NCBI RefSeq assembly: GCF_000820045.1
Contig: NZ_CDBJ01000043.1
Location: forward strand, 161,320-225,319
Origin: Aeromonas rivuli
Lineage (GTDB): Bacteria > Pseudomonadota > Gammaproteobacteria > Enterobacterales > Aeromonadaceae
DNA length: 64,000 nt
Direction: 5' to 3'
Positions within the stretch are counted from its first letter, which is position 1. The number at the start of each line of letters is the position of its first letter. Positions 16,689-25,698 of this stretch are shown in pieces. The translations under genes and the position numbers were made by a program. Under the pieces are notes generated by a model. That model was given only the letters and a program-made list of their open reading frames with translations. It was not told the DNA's origin and searched no databases.

Positions 16689-16785
16689 GGGGGATAAAGA
16701 GATAAAAATTATCGAGTGGGGCCAGTTTTAGACCGAAATTACGGCTATCGCCAGATATATTTTACTTCCCCTTCCCTGCTCAGGT

Positions 16786-17661
16786 GTGAACAAGATGCCA
16801 CCGACCACCACAGCCCTCCCCTCCCTGCTGGCGGTCATGCTCGCCATGCTGTCGATCACCCTGGGCGCCTCCCTGGCCAAGTCGCTGTTTCCCTTGATCG
16901 GGGCCGCCGGCACCACCTTGTTCCGGCTGGGGTGTGCTGCCCTCCTCCTCTCTCTGGTGTTACGGGTCTGGCGAGCGCCACTCGACAGACGCACCCTGCT
17001 GGGGGCCATCCCTTATGGACTCTCGCTGGGAGCCATGAACCTGCTCTTCTATCTGGCCATAGAGCGCATTCCCCTCGGCGTGGCGCTGGCCATCGAGTTC
17101 ATAGGCCCCCTGACGGTGGCGCTGCTCAGCTCCCGCCACCGGGAAGACTTCATCTGGCTGGCGCTGGCCATCGTCGGTCTGCTGTTGCTGCTGCCGCTGC
17201 GGGCCGCCGAACAGGCCATAGATCCCCTGGGGGCCGCACTGGCACTCGGTGCTGGCGTGTTCTGGGGGCTCTATATGCTGACCGGCAAACGGGCCGGTGC
17301 CTTGCTGGGGGCCCAGGCCCCGGCCCTTGGCATGTGGGTGGGAACCCTGCTGGTGCTCCCCTTCGGTCTGAGTGGGGCGAGTGAGGCCAGCTTCACCCTT
17401 CCCCTGGTGCTGACCATAGTGGGGGTGGGGCTGCTCTCAAGCGCCATCCCCTACTCCCTCGAGATGTTTGCCCTGCGTCGGTTGCCGCTCAAGAGCTACG
17501 GCATACTGACCAGCGGCGAACCCGCCATGGGCGCCCTGATGGGGTTGCTGTTGCTGGGAGAGCAACTGCCCCCGTCCCAGTGGCTGGGAATAGCCGCCAT
17601 CATAACCGCTTCGATGGGCACCACCTGGCATGGGGGACGACGGCGCGCCGACCTGGCGTGA
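16786..17661 (+). CDS. EamA-family exporter, RhtA-like
   Basis: 291 residues with ten predicted helices in two EamA halves. Residues such as AIERIPLGVALAIEFIGPLTVAL and the C-terminal SSAIPYSLEMFALRRLP match the RhtA subgroup, which exports threonine and homoserine. The start may be GTG 16786 or ATG 16795 three codons later; neither has a clear ribosome binding site. Divergent Lrp-type regulator next door supports amino acid export. Confidence 0.82.
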   Translation: MNKMPPTTTALPSLLAVMLAMLSITLGASLAKSLFPLIGAAGTTLFRLGCAALLLSLVLRVWRAPLDRRTLLGAIPYGLSLGAMNLLFYLAIERIPLGVALAIEFIGPLTVALLSSRHREDFIWLALAIVGLLLLLPLRAAEQAIDPLGAALALGAGVFWGLYMLTGKRAGALLGAQAPALGMWVGTLLVLPFGLSGASEASFTLPLVLTIVGVGLLSSAIPYSLEMFALRRLPLKSYGILTSGEPAMGALMGLLLLGEQLPPSQWLGIAAIITASMGTTWHGGRRRADLA

Positions 17662-18024
17662 TCCCCTCAATAGAGGCGGCGACCGGCTTCATTGCGGCAA
17701 CGGTTCTGCTGGCCGCTGGCGGGAGCAGTTCCGACACTGGCGATCCGAGATGGCAGCCCCCTCACATCTTGTTCATTTTTTTTGAATATTCAGACCAATT
17801 TATCTCGCTAACAACCGAGCGATGACCTGTTTACCATGCATTCATCGCTTAGGCAGGAGCGCCAAGCGGCCAAATAACAGGTTCTTCCAGGCTGGGATAC
17901 CAAGAACAGGGTGTCTGACGTCAGAAAAGACCTACACAGTATTTGAACAACCTCTTGCAAGGATGCATTGATGCGGGCCTCACCGGCCTTGCCAATGACA
18001 TAAAAACCAAGAGAGTGAATGAAC

Positions 18025-18351
18025 ATGAAAAACCTAATCAAGATGCTGGCCGTCGCAGGCCTGATGAGTGCTGGTGTCGCCCAGGCTTCGGTTCCCGCTG
18101 ACTTCAATGCCACCCCGGGTGTGCTCTTTGTGAACTGGCACGCGACCGCTGCGGTCGATGGCAAAGCCAACCCCATGCTGGAAGTGCGTGACGGATCCGG
18201 TGATTTATTGACCTCGGTTCATGCCAACCTGACAGGCACCCAAGTGGTGAAGATCCCAAGCCGCACTCAGGGCACGCTGACCGTCAGCCTGGGTGAACAG
18301 AGCAGCGACTACCGCATCCCGTTCGGCATAGGCAGCGGCAAGCAGAGCTAA
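18025..18351 (+). CDS. Secreted hypothetical protein
   Basis: 108 residues with a Sec signal peptide (MKNLIKMLAVAGLMSAGVAQA) and a mature part of about 87 residues rich in beta-type sequence (LFVNWHATAAV, LTVSLGEQSSDYRIPF). Start at 18025 gives 9-nt spacing from GAGAG; ATG 18019 is too close. I do not recognise a family. The 357-bp gap before it (17662-18018) has AT-rich promoter-like DNA at about 17767-17815 but no other gene. Own terminator follows. Confidence 0.65.
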   Translation: MKNLIKMLAVAGLMSAGVAQASVPADFNATPGVLFVNWHATAAVDGKANPMLEVRDGSGDLLTSVHANLTGTQVVKIPSRTQGTLTVSLGEQSSDYRIPFGIGSGKQS

Positions 18352-18376
18352 GCAGCCCGTCGAGCATCCTCAGAGA

Positions 18377-18401
18377 GAAGGCCCCGCATTGCGGGGCCTT
18401 C
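18377..18401. terminator. Terminator after the secreted protein gene
   Basis: GAAGGCCCCGC / GCGGGGCCTTC 11-bp stem with ATT loop, between convergent genes. Confidence 0.8.
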
Positions 18402-18487
18402 TGCTTAGTACAACCCAGGCGATGCAACGCTGAGCTGCTCGCAAGCGATAAAGCAAACGCGACACCGGACCATGGGGCCCGGTCTCG

Positions 18488-18820
18488 TTAGATGGTCAGA
18501 TCCTTGATGGTCGCGGAGGGTCCGTTGGTTTGCACCGAGGCGATACCATTCTGGGCCGACGCCTGGCTGGCATACATCTGGCTGGAACCGATGACCTGGT
18601 GGTTCTTCGCTTTCAGATTGAAATGATACTTGCCGTTGGCGGCCTCCTTCAGCTCATATTGGCCCGCCTCGGGAGAGTTGGTCTGCACTGAGGCGATGCC
18701 GTTTTGCGCCGCCGCCTTGCTGTTGTACATCTCGCTGTTGAGGATCACTTCGCCATTACCGGCCTTGAGCACGAAGTGATACTGGTCGTTCTTGGCCAGC
18801 TTGAGTTCATACCATCCCAT
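18488..18820 (-). CDS. YegP/DUF1508-family protein
   Basis: 110 residues, the length of E. coli YegP. Two tandem DUF1508 repeats are clear: GWYELKLAKNDQYHFVLKA...NGIASVQTN and GQYELKEAANGKYHFNLKA...NGIASVQTN. Each repeat forms a small beta-beta-beta-alpha unit in known structures; the biological role is unknown. Start at 18820 with AAGGA 8 nt upstream. The stretch 18852-19062 before the next gene holds nothing that I recognise. Confidence 0.88.
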   Translation of the reverse strand: MGWYELKLAKNDQYHFVLKAGNGEVILNSEMYNSKAAAQNGIASVQTNSPEAGQYELKEAANGKYHFNLKAKNHQVIGSSQMYASQASAQNGIASVQTNGPSATIKDLTI

Positions 18821-19062
18821 GGTTGCATCCTTATGCTGTGTTGAGGTCACCCATTAAACTAGCCCGCTTTTGTTGACAAGGATGTGACCGGATTGGCACT
18901 CAACCAAAAAAGCACCGGCAGAGAACGCGCCAAATGAAGACCCATGTGAGCCATTATCATCTGGGGATACCGTCAGTACCTGCAAACAGCAAGATTGTCC
19001 AAGCGGCTAGCCACCTCTTGCCGGTAGATTAGGGCATGGCATCGCGGTCAAGAGAGGGAGAG

Positions 19063-19887
19063 ATGGCGCAGGATAATCAGTTCATATTCGCACAGAGCCA
19101 GCACTTGGCGAGCCTGACTGCGCTGCGGGTCAATATGACGGCGTTTCGCTACGACCGTCATGCCCACGAGGAGTACTCCTTCGGCGTCACCCTGGCCGGG
19201 CGGCAGAACTTCTTCTGCCATGGCAGCTTCCACTCCAGTCCGGCGGGCAGCGTCATCCAGTTCAATCCAGGGGATGTCCATGATGGCCATGCGGGAGACA
19301 ACGCCAGCCTCGACTACACCATGCTCTATATTCCTCCCCACGAACTCACGCCGCTGTTTGCCAACGCGGCGGGGGAGCACACCGGGCAGTACCGGCTACC
19401 ACAACCCCTGGTGCGCGACAGCGGGCTGAGCGACTGCATACTCGAGCTGGCTCAGGCGGTGAACAGCCAGGCCGCCAGCATAGAGCAGGAGTTTGCCCTC
19501 TATCGTCTCGCCGCCCGGGTGATGCAGCAGGCGGGCCGCTTCGAACCGGATACCAGAGTGAGTCGCATCGACAGGCTCCTGTTACAGGGGAGGGACTTCA
19601 TCCATGGCCACTTCCAGCAGGATATCTCCCTGGCCGACATCAGCGCGGCGGCCAATATCTCCAAGTACCACTTCCTGCGTCTGTTTCGCCAGCAGCTCGG
19701 CATCACACCCCATCAATATGTGATCAACTGCCGCATCAATGCGGCGCGCCGCGCCCTGGAGAGAGGGGAGTCGGTGCAGGATCTGGTGTATCGCTACGGT
19801 TTCACCGATCTGAGCCACCTCAACCGCCGCTTCAAGCGCATCTACGGCATGACCCCGACCCAATACAGCGCCAACCTGAACCGCTGA
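19063..19887 (+). CDS. AraC-family transcriptional regulator
   Basis: 274 residues. The N-terminal cupin-like arm (about 10-150, with HAHEEYSFGVTLAG) would bind an effector; the C-terminal AraC DNA-binding domain (about 175-272) has two helix-turn-helix motifs, ending with the family signature FTDLSHLNRRFKRIYGMTPT. Start at 19063 after GAGAGGGAGAG. Sixteen nt after its stop a LysE-type exporter begins on the same strand, so the two form an operon and the regulator probably activates that exporter. Confidence 0.9.
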   Translation: MAQDNQFIFAQSQHLASLTALRVNMTAFRYDRHAHEEYSFGVTLAGRQNFFCHGSFHSSPAGSVIQFNPGDVHDGHAGDNASLDYTMLYIPPHELTPLFANAAGEHTGQYRLPQPLVRDSGLSDCILELAQAVNSQAASIEQEFALYRLAARVMQQAGRFEPDTRVSRIDRLLLQGRDFIHGHFQQDISLADISAAANISKYHFLRLFRQQLGITPHQYVINCRINAARRALERGESVQDLVYRYGFTDLSHLNRRFKRIYGMTPTQYSANLNR

Positions 19888-19903
19888 GCCCAAGGACAGT
19901 TTC

Positions 19904-20509
19904 ATGATTGAGATCCTCGCCTATGCCATTGGCATCATGTATACCCCTGGCCCCGTCAACCTGATTGGCCTCAATGCCGGCCTGGGCGGCCGGGCCCGTG
20001 CCTCCCTCGGTTTCTTCCTGGGCGTCGGCATGGCGATGTGCCTGCTACTGCTTCTGTTTGGATGGCTGGGGGCCCGGTTGGTCGGAGCGGATACCCTGAT
20101 CTATGTCAGTCTGGTGGGCTACCTCTACATCACCTATCTCGCCATCAAGATTGCCCTCGACAAGGGCGAGGTCAGCGGGCAAGCATCCTCGGCCCGCCCG
20201 CTCGGCATGGGCAATGGATTTGTGATCCAGCTGCTCAATCCCAAGGCCATGATAGCGACCCTGCCCATCACCAGCATCCAGTTCCCGGCGGCGCAGATCC
20301 ACGGCTGGAGCCTGCTGCCCTGGTCCCTGCTGCTTGGCTTGCTGGCGGCGGGCGCACCGGGCAGCTATTCACTGCTGGGGGATCGCGTTGGCCGCCACAT
20401 TCAAGACCCACGCTGGTTCAGGTACTTCAACCTCATCATGGCCGCCCTGCTGCTCTACTCCGCCGCATCTCTGGCCTATCAACATGTCTATCTGCCTCTC
20501 AGGGGCTGA
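19904..20509 (+). CDS. LysE/RhtB-family exporter
   Basis: 201 residues with six hydrophobic segments. The N-terminus has the family motif MYTPGPVNLIGLNAG, and the middle has QLLNPKAMIATLPI, equivalent to the conserved NPK of LysE/RhtB exporters. It exports an unknown amino acid or related small molecule; the coupled AraC regulator may sense it. Confidence 0.88.
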   Translation: MIEILAYAIGIMYTPGPVNLIGLNAGLGGRARASLGFFLGVGMAMCLLLLLFGWLGARLVGADTLIYVSLVGYLYITYLAIKIALDKGEVSGQASSARPLGMGNGFVIQLLNPKAMIATLPITSIQFPAAQIHGWSLLPWSLLLGLLAAGAPGSYSLLGDRVGRHIQDPRWFRYFNLIMAALLLYSAASLAYQHVYLPLRG

Positions 20510-20549
20510 GTCGCGCAGCTTCCCAGCCTAGAGACCGACCAATAAAAAC

Positions 20550-20572
20550 GGGCCTGCCACATTGGCAGGCCC
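20550..20572. terminator. Bidirectional terminator
   Basis: GGGCCTGCCA / TGGCAGGCCC with loop CAT; on the minus strand it is followed by GTTTTTATT, so it mainly serves the DUF1993 gene. Confidence 0.8.
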
Positions 20573-20595
20573 ATCTGTCTTGCATCCCGTTTGTC

Positions 20596-21105
20596 TTATT
20601 CCGGCTGATGGAATGCCAGCGCGCCCAGATAATCCCCTTTACCCAGCTCGACCCCGGCCCGGCGCAGCAGGGCATAGGTCATGGTCAGATGGAAATAGAA
20701 GTTCGGCAGCGCGTACTCGTAGAAACAGGTCTTGCCATCCATCCACTTGCCATTGGCCCAGTAAGGAAAGTACTTGCCGCTCTCGAACGCACTGTAGTCA
20801 GCATCCAGGTGGCCCTTGAGGAAGTCGATGGTCCCCTGGATACGACCACGAAGATCCGCCATGGTGGCCGGTTCATCCGTGAAACTCGGATTGTCGTTGT
20901 GGCTGGCAGTCGCCACGCAGGCCTTGGCCGATTCGCAGCAAATCAGTACCTGCTTGCTCAGTGGCAACATATCGACGATGAGCCGATCACCGAAGAAGTT
21001 ATTCACGTCGTACTTCTTCATCTCGGCATGGGCCGCCGCCTTGACCAGCAGCTGGTCGAGGTTGGTGAGCATTTTGATAAACTGGGCGGTAAATTCACGG
21101 TTCAT
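20596..21105 (-). CDS. DUF1993-family protein
   Basis: 169 residues starting at 21105 (MNREFTAQ) after AGAGAG. Helical protein related to the DinB/YfiT-like four-helix fold, with FYFHLTMTYALLRRAGVELGKGDYLG at the C-terminus as in DUF1993 members. Function unknown; no metal triad is obvious by eye. It is the last chromosomal core gene before the tRNA-Asn and the island. Confidence 0.8.
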   Translation of the reverse strand: MNREFTAQFIKMLTNLDQLLVKAAAHAEMKKYDVNNFFGDRLIVDMLPLSKQVLICCESAKACVATASHNDNPSFTDEPATMADLRGRIQGTIDFLKGHLDADYSAFESGKYFPYWANGKWMDGKTCFYEYALPNFYFHLTMTYALLRRAGVELGKGDYLGALAFHQPE

Positions 21106-21339
21106 GATGCGCTCTCTATAAAGGCTGGGAGAGCCGCCCCGCGGGGCGGCGCAGCCCAATATAGCCCCTTTTTTCCTGCGCACACGCAGATTTGTGGCCC
21201 CGCCAACACAACCAGACGACAACCTCTGCCGTAGGGCGAAACTGCGTGGCCCACTTGCAACTATGTTGTCTGCTGTCCATGTCGATGAGCGCAGCCATCC
21301 GCTTGAATGGCGAGAGGAATGGGGAAAACTGCATAAAGA

Positions 21340-21367
21340 AAAAGCCCAGCATTGCTGCTGGGCTTTT
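21340..21367 (-). terminator. Terminator of the left tRNA-Asn copy
   Basis: AAAAGCCCAGC / GCTGGGCTTTT with loop ATTGCT; U-run on the minus strand. Identical to the one at 29354-29381. Confidence 0.88.
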
Positions 21368-21371
21368 GTGT

Positions 21372-21447
21372 TGGCTCCTCCTGCTGGACTTGAACCAGCG
21401 ACATACGGATTAACAGTCCGCCGTTCTACCGACTGAACTAAGGAGGA
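21372..21447 (-). tRNA. tRNA-Asn (GTT), island-side copy
   Basis: 76-nt cloverleaf with encoded CCA. Read on the minus strand it begins TCCTCCTTAGTTCAG, has anticodon loop CTGTTAA (GTT) and ends GGAGGAGCCA. It is identical to the copy at 29386. Its former upstream tRNA-Phe has only its 3' end left, so whether it is still transcribed is doubtful. Confidence 0.97.
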
Positions 21448-21455
21448 ATTGTACT

Positions 21456-21476
21456 TGGTGCCCAGAGACGGAATCG
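21456..21476 (-). other. tRNA-Phe 3' fragment (putative attL)
   Basis: The last 21 nt of tRNA-Phe including CCA (minus strand CGATTCCGTCTCTGGGCACCA minus the first base count tolerance) match the complete tRNA-Phe at 29506-29526. After position 21476 the match is lost. This is what is left beside an element that integrated at the 3' end of tRNA-Phe. Confidence 0.8.
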
Positions 21477-21605
21477 CCATCGCATTAACTTTCGAAGTTA
21501 AAACAGCGAATCGTAGATTTTTGCGGGCGCGAGTAATAGCATTGCCAATCTGCCTTCCGCACTGGCCTCAGGACGGATTTTGGCTAATCAACGTACATCG
21601 GAGCG

Positions 21606-23096
21606 ATGATGAACAGAATGTCTGTATTGCAGGAAACTGTTTTTGGCACCAGAATTGCGGAAGACGAAGTCGATGAGCTACACACATATTTCGTTGAGAC
21701 AGACCAGTGGAAAAAACTTCTATCAGGGGAGGTCGATATTGTCTTCGGTTCAAAAGGGTCAGGTAAAAGTGCCCTTTATTCCCTCCTAGTTGCACAAGAA
21801 AATGAGCTCCGCGTAAAAGATAGAACTCTTTTTATTGCTGCTGAAAACCCACGAGGCACACCAGTTTTCAGAGAATTGTCAGCCAAATCAAATCTATCTG
21901 AAGAAAACTTTCGTTCATTATGGAAACTTTATTTTTTATCAATTTCCGCAAACTATCTCCGCCATCACCTGACAACCTCAAACATTAAAAACCAGGAAGC
22001 TAATGAGGTTTTTGATTTGCTGTCCGAGCATGGACTTCTTGCTCCGGGGATCACTCTGTTAACCCGTTTAAAAAGTGTTTTAGAGTATCTTCGGAAACTG
22101 GCTCCCTCGTTTGAAGGGTCCGTCACGGATCCGACAGGTGTTACATATGGAGCCAAGATAACTTTCGAAGAACCATCCATCGAAGAGCGAAGCTTAGGGT
22201 ACAGGTCTCTCGACAATTTATTAGCTCAACTCAATAACGTTTTCTCTATCTATAAAATAACCGTTTGGCTTGCTTTAGATAGACTAGATGTCGCTTTTTC
22301 AGACTCAGAAACATTAGAAGCTGTAGCGTTAAGATCATTGTTTAGAACCTATTTAGATATGCTGTCGCTATCCCATATAAAAGTTAAAATTTTTCTACGG
22401 GATGATATCTGGAGCAAGATTGTTAAGGGCGGATTTCGTGAGGCTAGTCATGTTACACGATCAATCACATTGTCGTGGGATCAAAAATCACTTCTTAACC
22501 TTATAGTAAGGCGACTTGTCTCAAATGAGAGTGTTTGCAAGTTTTATAAAATGTCTCAAAAAGAAGTGCTTAAGTCGGCGGAGCAGCAAAGTTTGTTTTT
22601 CTATAAAGTATTTCCACCTCAAGTAGATGTAGGAAAAAGCAAGCCTAAAACTCTCGACTGGATGTTGTCTCGTACAGCGGACGGCACAAAACGTACAGCG
22701 CCCAGAGAATTAATTCACTTACTTCTGGCGGCTAGAGATGAGCAGCTTAAACTTGATGAACTTGGCAGTTCTGATAGAGAACAGCTCTATTTGATTGGAA
22801 ATTCCTCTATTCGCTCAGGGCTACTATCAGTCTCCAAAGCACGATTCGAACAGACTCTTTGTGCTGAAAAACCATCACTACAACCTTATTTACAAAAACT
22901 TGAAGGTCAAAAAACACAACAAACTCCCTTAACACTAACAACTATTTGGGGGTGTAGTAATGAGCAGACGACGATAATTATCGAGCAGCTTATTGAAGCG
23001 GGTTTTTTTGAGCGGAGAGGCACTCGTGAAAAACCTATTTTTTGGGTTCCAATGCTCTACCGTGGGGCTCTCAAATTAATTCAGGGCGCTGCATAA
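21606..23096 (+). CDS. P-loop ATPase, Sll1717-type; candidate defence gene
   Basis: 496 residues. The N-terminus has the block DEVDELHTYFVETDQW, then Walker A GSKGSGKSALY (about 48-58). A Walker B-like strand is in ITVWLALDRLDVAF (about 217-230), and an arginine-bearing segment KIFLRDDIW (about 262-270) follows, as in ORC/STAND-like AAA ATPases. The C-terminal 80 residues look like a winged helix. The pattern agrees with the family called P-loop ATPase, Sll1717. No effector domain (nuclease, TIR, membrane) is visible. AT-rich, alone on its strand, 5' island position; a role in defence or element maintenance is only inferred. Confidence 0.75.
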   Translation: MMNRMSVLQETVFGTRIAEDEVDELHTYFVETDQWKKLLSGEVDIVFGSKGSGKSALYSLLVAQENELRVKDRTLFIAAENPRGTPVFRELSAKSNLSEENFRSLWKLYFLSISANYLRHHLTTSNIKNQEANEVFDLLSEHGLLAPGITLLTRLKSVLEYLRKLAPSFEGSVTDPTGVTYGAKITFEEPSIEERSLGYRSLDNLLAQLNNVFSIYKITVWLALDRLDVAFSDSETLEAVALRSLFRTYLDMLSLSHIKVKIFLRDDIWSKIVKGGFREASHVTRSITLSWDQKSLLNLIVRRLVSNESVCKFYKMSQKEVLKSAEQQSLFFYKVFPPQVDVGKSKPKTLDWMLSRTADGTKRTAPRELIHLLLAARDEQLKLDELGSSDREQLYLIGNSSIRSGLLSVSKARFEQTLCAEKPSLQPYLQKLEGQKTQQTPLTLTTIWGCSNEQTTIIIEQLIEAGFFERRGTREKPIFWVPMLYRGALKLIQGAA

Positions 23097-23130
23097 AACA
23101 GCTTGCTCGCTAGTAAGAGCACTACAAAAT

Positions 23131-23156
23131 AACGCCGCAGCGAGTGCTGCGGCGTT
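23131..23156. terminator. Bidirectional terminator after the ATPase gene
   Basis: AACGCCGCAG / CTGCGGCGTT perfect 10-bp stem, loop CGAGTG, followed by TTGATAATT; between convergent genes. Confidence 0.85.
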
Positions 23157-23163
23157 TTGATAA

Positions 23164-23553
23164 TTAACCCCAAGGAGGGGTGTCAGGATCATGGAGGTCT
23201 AGATCAAGATCCTGGATGTCACAAATGTCCACAACTAGATTCACGGGGTCTGGGGCTGGAGCTGCGACCCAATCATTAACAGGAGCCACATCATGAGGCG
23301 CTTCAATCTCAAAGTGGCTCGCGATCAAATCAAACAACTGGTTGATGAAGACCCTCCGGCCCCACCCAGTCCTCCGCAAAACCAAGGAAGAAAACTCCAT
23401 CCTGAACTGGGGTGTATTCGATAAGCTCGGCACATGCTGCGTGATCAAGTCTGAAACTTCTCGGCGACCATAGTTGGTCTTACCCTTCTTCATGGCTTGA
23501 TACAAGGCCTGCGCTTCCAGCAGGATCTGTGGTCCATATTGAAGTTCAGCCAT
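23164..23553 (-). CDS. Hypothetical island protein
   Basis: 129 residues, overlapping the upstream ORF by 8 bp (ATGGC... inside its final codons), so the two were translated as a unit. N-terminal half is basic and helical (YQAMKKGKTNYGRREVSDLI, then LRRTGWGRRVFINQLFDLIASHF), the C-terminal third is strongly acidic (DICDIQDLDLDLHDPD). No family recognised. The partner ORF and the integrase remnant are on the same strand, so it may be the last gene of a recombination module. Confidence 0.6.
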   Translation of the reverse strand: MAELQYGPQILLEAQALYQAMKKGKTNYGRREVSDLITQHVPSLSNTPQFRMEFSSLVLRRTGWGRRVFINQLFDLIASHFEIEAPHDVAPVNDWVAAPAPDPVNLVVDICDIQDLDLDLHDPDTPPWG

Positions 23554-24325
23554 GGGCCACCTCCAACTCCTTCAGACGACGTGTAGCCTCAGCCAACCGC
23601 TCAGGCTTAAACAGTGGCTCAAGAGGGTAGCCTGGGAGCTGGCGTAGCAGTAGAGCCAGCACCCGCAGCACCTCGCCAGTAACAGGCACGACATTCTCCG
23701 GTAGAGCGGCCCGCTTGCTGTTCTTGCAGGTGTCGACCGTGACGGGCAAGCCCACCGAGGTCAGCAACGCCGAAATCTCGCCGTAAGTCATCGAGTGGGC
23801 GAACCAAGCCTTCTGCACCAGTGAACGGGTCAGAATGCGGGTCAAGATGCCCAGCGAGCCATCTTCTCGGATCCGCATCTTGGAACCCTGTAAAGCCAAG
23901 GCAGATTCGTAGTAGTCCTCCCAACTGGTCCAGTCCTCCATGGTCTTGAGGCAGTTGTCCTCTCGCCATCCATCGAAACGGGCACGGCAATGATCCGCCA
24001 TGCCAGCATCGTCCCAAGGCACCGTATCGCAAGCGATGTGTGTTTCACCGGCCACCTCAACCATCCGTGGGTTCACCAACTGCCGCTTCTGGTCGAACTC
24101 GTAGGGCAGCCTGATCTGCTTCTTGATTTCGATCAGGTCGCTTTCCGTCAGCCACTGCTCCCGAAGCGAGATCAGGTGACTGGCGTCGATCTTCTGCCCC
24201 GGCTCACGGTCAAGGTAGAGCCTCAGGATCCATGCGTTCTGCTCCTCTGTCGTTCCAGCACACTTAACGCCAGCCTTAGCCAGCACAGGGGGCGTACTGC
24301 CCTGCATAGCGATTCTCGTCAGCAT
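23546..24325 (-). pseudogene. 3' part of a larger gene, joined to the integrase remnant
   Basis: 260 codons open from about 24325. The first ten or so residues overlap the integrase remnant in another frame; coding character starts around VLAKAGVKCAGTTEEQNAWILRL. I do not recognise a domain; it is soluble, Trp-rich in the middle (MEDWTSWEDYYES) and ends with a helical basic stretch. Likely the 3' portion of a longer protein whose 5' end was lost in the same deletion that removed the integrase catalytic domain. A downstream 129-residue gene overlaps it. It could still be translated from the Met at 24325 or 24307. Confidence 0.5.
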
Positions 24326-25001
24326 CCGCCGCCATGAACAAACGCCGGATCTCAGCCTTATCTAGGAATCGGGTTCGCTGGTTGTTCTCGGGGAGCGTCT
24401 TCAGATAGACCAATGGATGTTGCTCCAGGTACCCCATCCGCACACTCCACGTCAGGATGGCCTTGAGCAAGGTGGTGATCCGGTTGTTGGTCGCGGGCTT
24501 GCACTGGCACATCAGGCTGGTTTGCAACGCTTGCCCTTGCTCCAGATTGATTTCCGATAACAGCCGGGATCCAAGCGCCGGTTGCAGGTGATCCCGGAAC
24601 CGCTGCTCGTCGTTCCGCCAAGAGCGTTTATGGTGCTTGGCATAAGGCAGGTAATGCAGCTGGAACAGCTCATGCAACGTGAGCTCTTGCCTCTTATCCT
24701 CCTTCAATTGCTTGGGGTCGATGCCTTGTGACAGCAGCCGTTTATACTCCGTGGCAATCTCTCTAGCCGTGTTCAGGTCTACGTCTGGAAAGCGACCTAT
24801 GGCAATAGCCCGCTTGCGACCATGCCACAGATATCGCATCAGGAACTTCTTGTTGCCCTCCCCTTTCCCTACCAAGCATTTGAGCCCCGAGATCTGGGTG
24901 TCGCTGTATTCGGCCTCTGTGGATTTTGAATTTGCGGGATTGGGTGGCAGCGCCTCAATCGCTTTTTGGGTGAAGCGAAAACGAGATGGGAGATCTGACA
25001 T
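24276..25001 (-). pseudogene. P4-type tyrosine integrase, catalytic domain lost
   Basis: Starts at 25001 (MSDLPSRF) with AGGAG 7 nt upstream. Residues 1-100 are the DUF4102 arm-binding domain (SDTQISGLKCLVGKGEGNKK, RAIAIGRFPDVDLNTAREIA), residues about 115-205 the SAM-like core-binding domain. The catalytic domain begins (FLDKAEIRRLFMAAD) and then runs into ten unrelated residues and a stop, so all of the R-H-R-Y residues are missing. It is a dead integrase. Integrases of this type usually insert at tRNA 3' ends, in keeping with the tRNA-Phe fragment at the island edge. Confidence 0.9.
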
Positions 25002-25055
25002 AGTGGAACTCCTGTTAACTGGTGTGAGCAGGGGCTGGCATTGCCCCAAGAAAAA

Positions 25056-25086
25056 ACAGCACAGGGAGGTCGGATCCCTGTGCTGT
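25056..25086 (-). terminator. Terminator of the DUF2787 cassette
   Basis: ACAGCACAGGGA / TCCCTGTGCTGT 12-bp perfect stem; on the minus strand it is followed by TTTTTTCTT. It separates the four-gene cassette from the integrase remnant. 25087-25184 holds nothing I recognise. Confidence 0.88.
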
Positions 25087-25184
25087 TCTGGTGGTACTGG
25101 TTTATCTGTTGGTGGTGATGTTGGCCGCTGATGGTTTACCCACTCGTGGCCACCGGCTTTCCGGTCGATATCCTGTCTTGGGCG

Positions 25185-25631
25185 TCAGTCTGGCGTCACT
25201 GTCAGGGTGAATACGTCCATCTGGGCATAGCAGCAAAAGCTCTGCTGCCAGACGTCAAACCATTCATTCACCTCTGCCAGTGACATTTCACCCATCAACG
25301 AATGGGTGTACTCACTCATGCTGAAATCGAAATCCAACTCCTTGGTGAGCTCGGTGCACCAGCCTTGGCCCACATAGGCAAAGTCAGTGACGTAGCGCAG
25401 GTGCCAGCCGTCATCCCGGCGTTCAAGACGGATCTCGACAGGGTGATAGCCTCCGGTTGTTGCGCTGTAGTCAGGATCTCGGTAGTTGAGGGTCAGGGCT
25501 GCAGATGTGGAGCCATCCGGAATCTCGTCTGGAAAATCCTCCAGCGCAGAGCTGATGGCTTGCTCCAGTAGCGTTTGCAGGTCGTGACTTATCCTCACAG
25601 GCAAGCCCGTGATTACGAGGGTCGGTGTCAT
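25185..25631 (-). CDS. DUF2787-family protein
   Basis: 148 residues starting at 25631 after AAGAGAAG. The core (about 45-110) has the DUF2787 pattern: LNYRDPDYSATTGGYHPVEI, then WHLRYVTDFAYVG, then TKELDFDFS. Function unknown; the family is common in Vibrio, Shewanella and Aeromonas mobile elements. It is the last gene of a four-gene minus-strand cassette ending at the terminator 25056-25086. Confidence 0.8.
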   Translation of the reverse strand: MTPTLVITGLPVRISHDLQTLLEQAISSALEDFPDEIPDGSTSAALTLNYRDPDYSATTGGYHPVEIRLERRDDGWHLRYVTDFAYVGQGWCTELTKELDFDFSMSEYTHSLMGEMSLAEVNEWFDVWQQSFCCYAQMDVFTLTVTPD

Positions 25632-25698
25632 GTTGTGCTTCTCTTGAAGTGAAAGGTGGGGATTCGAGTGATGGAATAGTGCGGGCTGTCGATATGGG

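Larger units (their letters stand above)
21340..21456. repeat. 117-bp direct repeat, left copy
   Basis: Base-for-base identical to 29354-29470 (offset 8014), covering terminator, tRNA-Asn and the first 9 nt upstream of it. The identity stops exactly where the tRNA-Phe fragment begins on this side. Confidence 0.95.

Noticed and set aside
20596..21480. Long form of the DUF1993 protein starting at 21480
   Set aside because: The extension would translate through the tRNA-Asn gene; start at 21105 has its own ribosome binding site.
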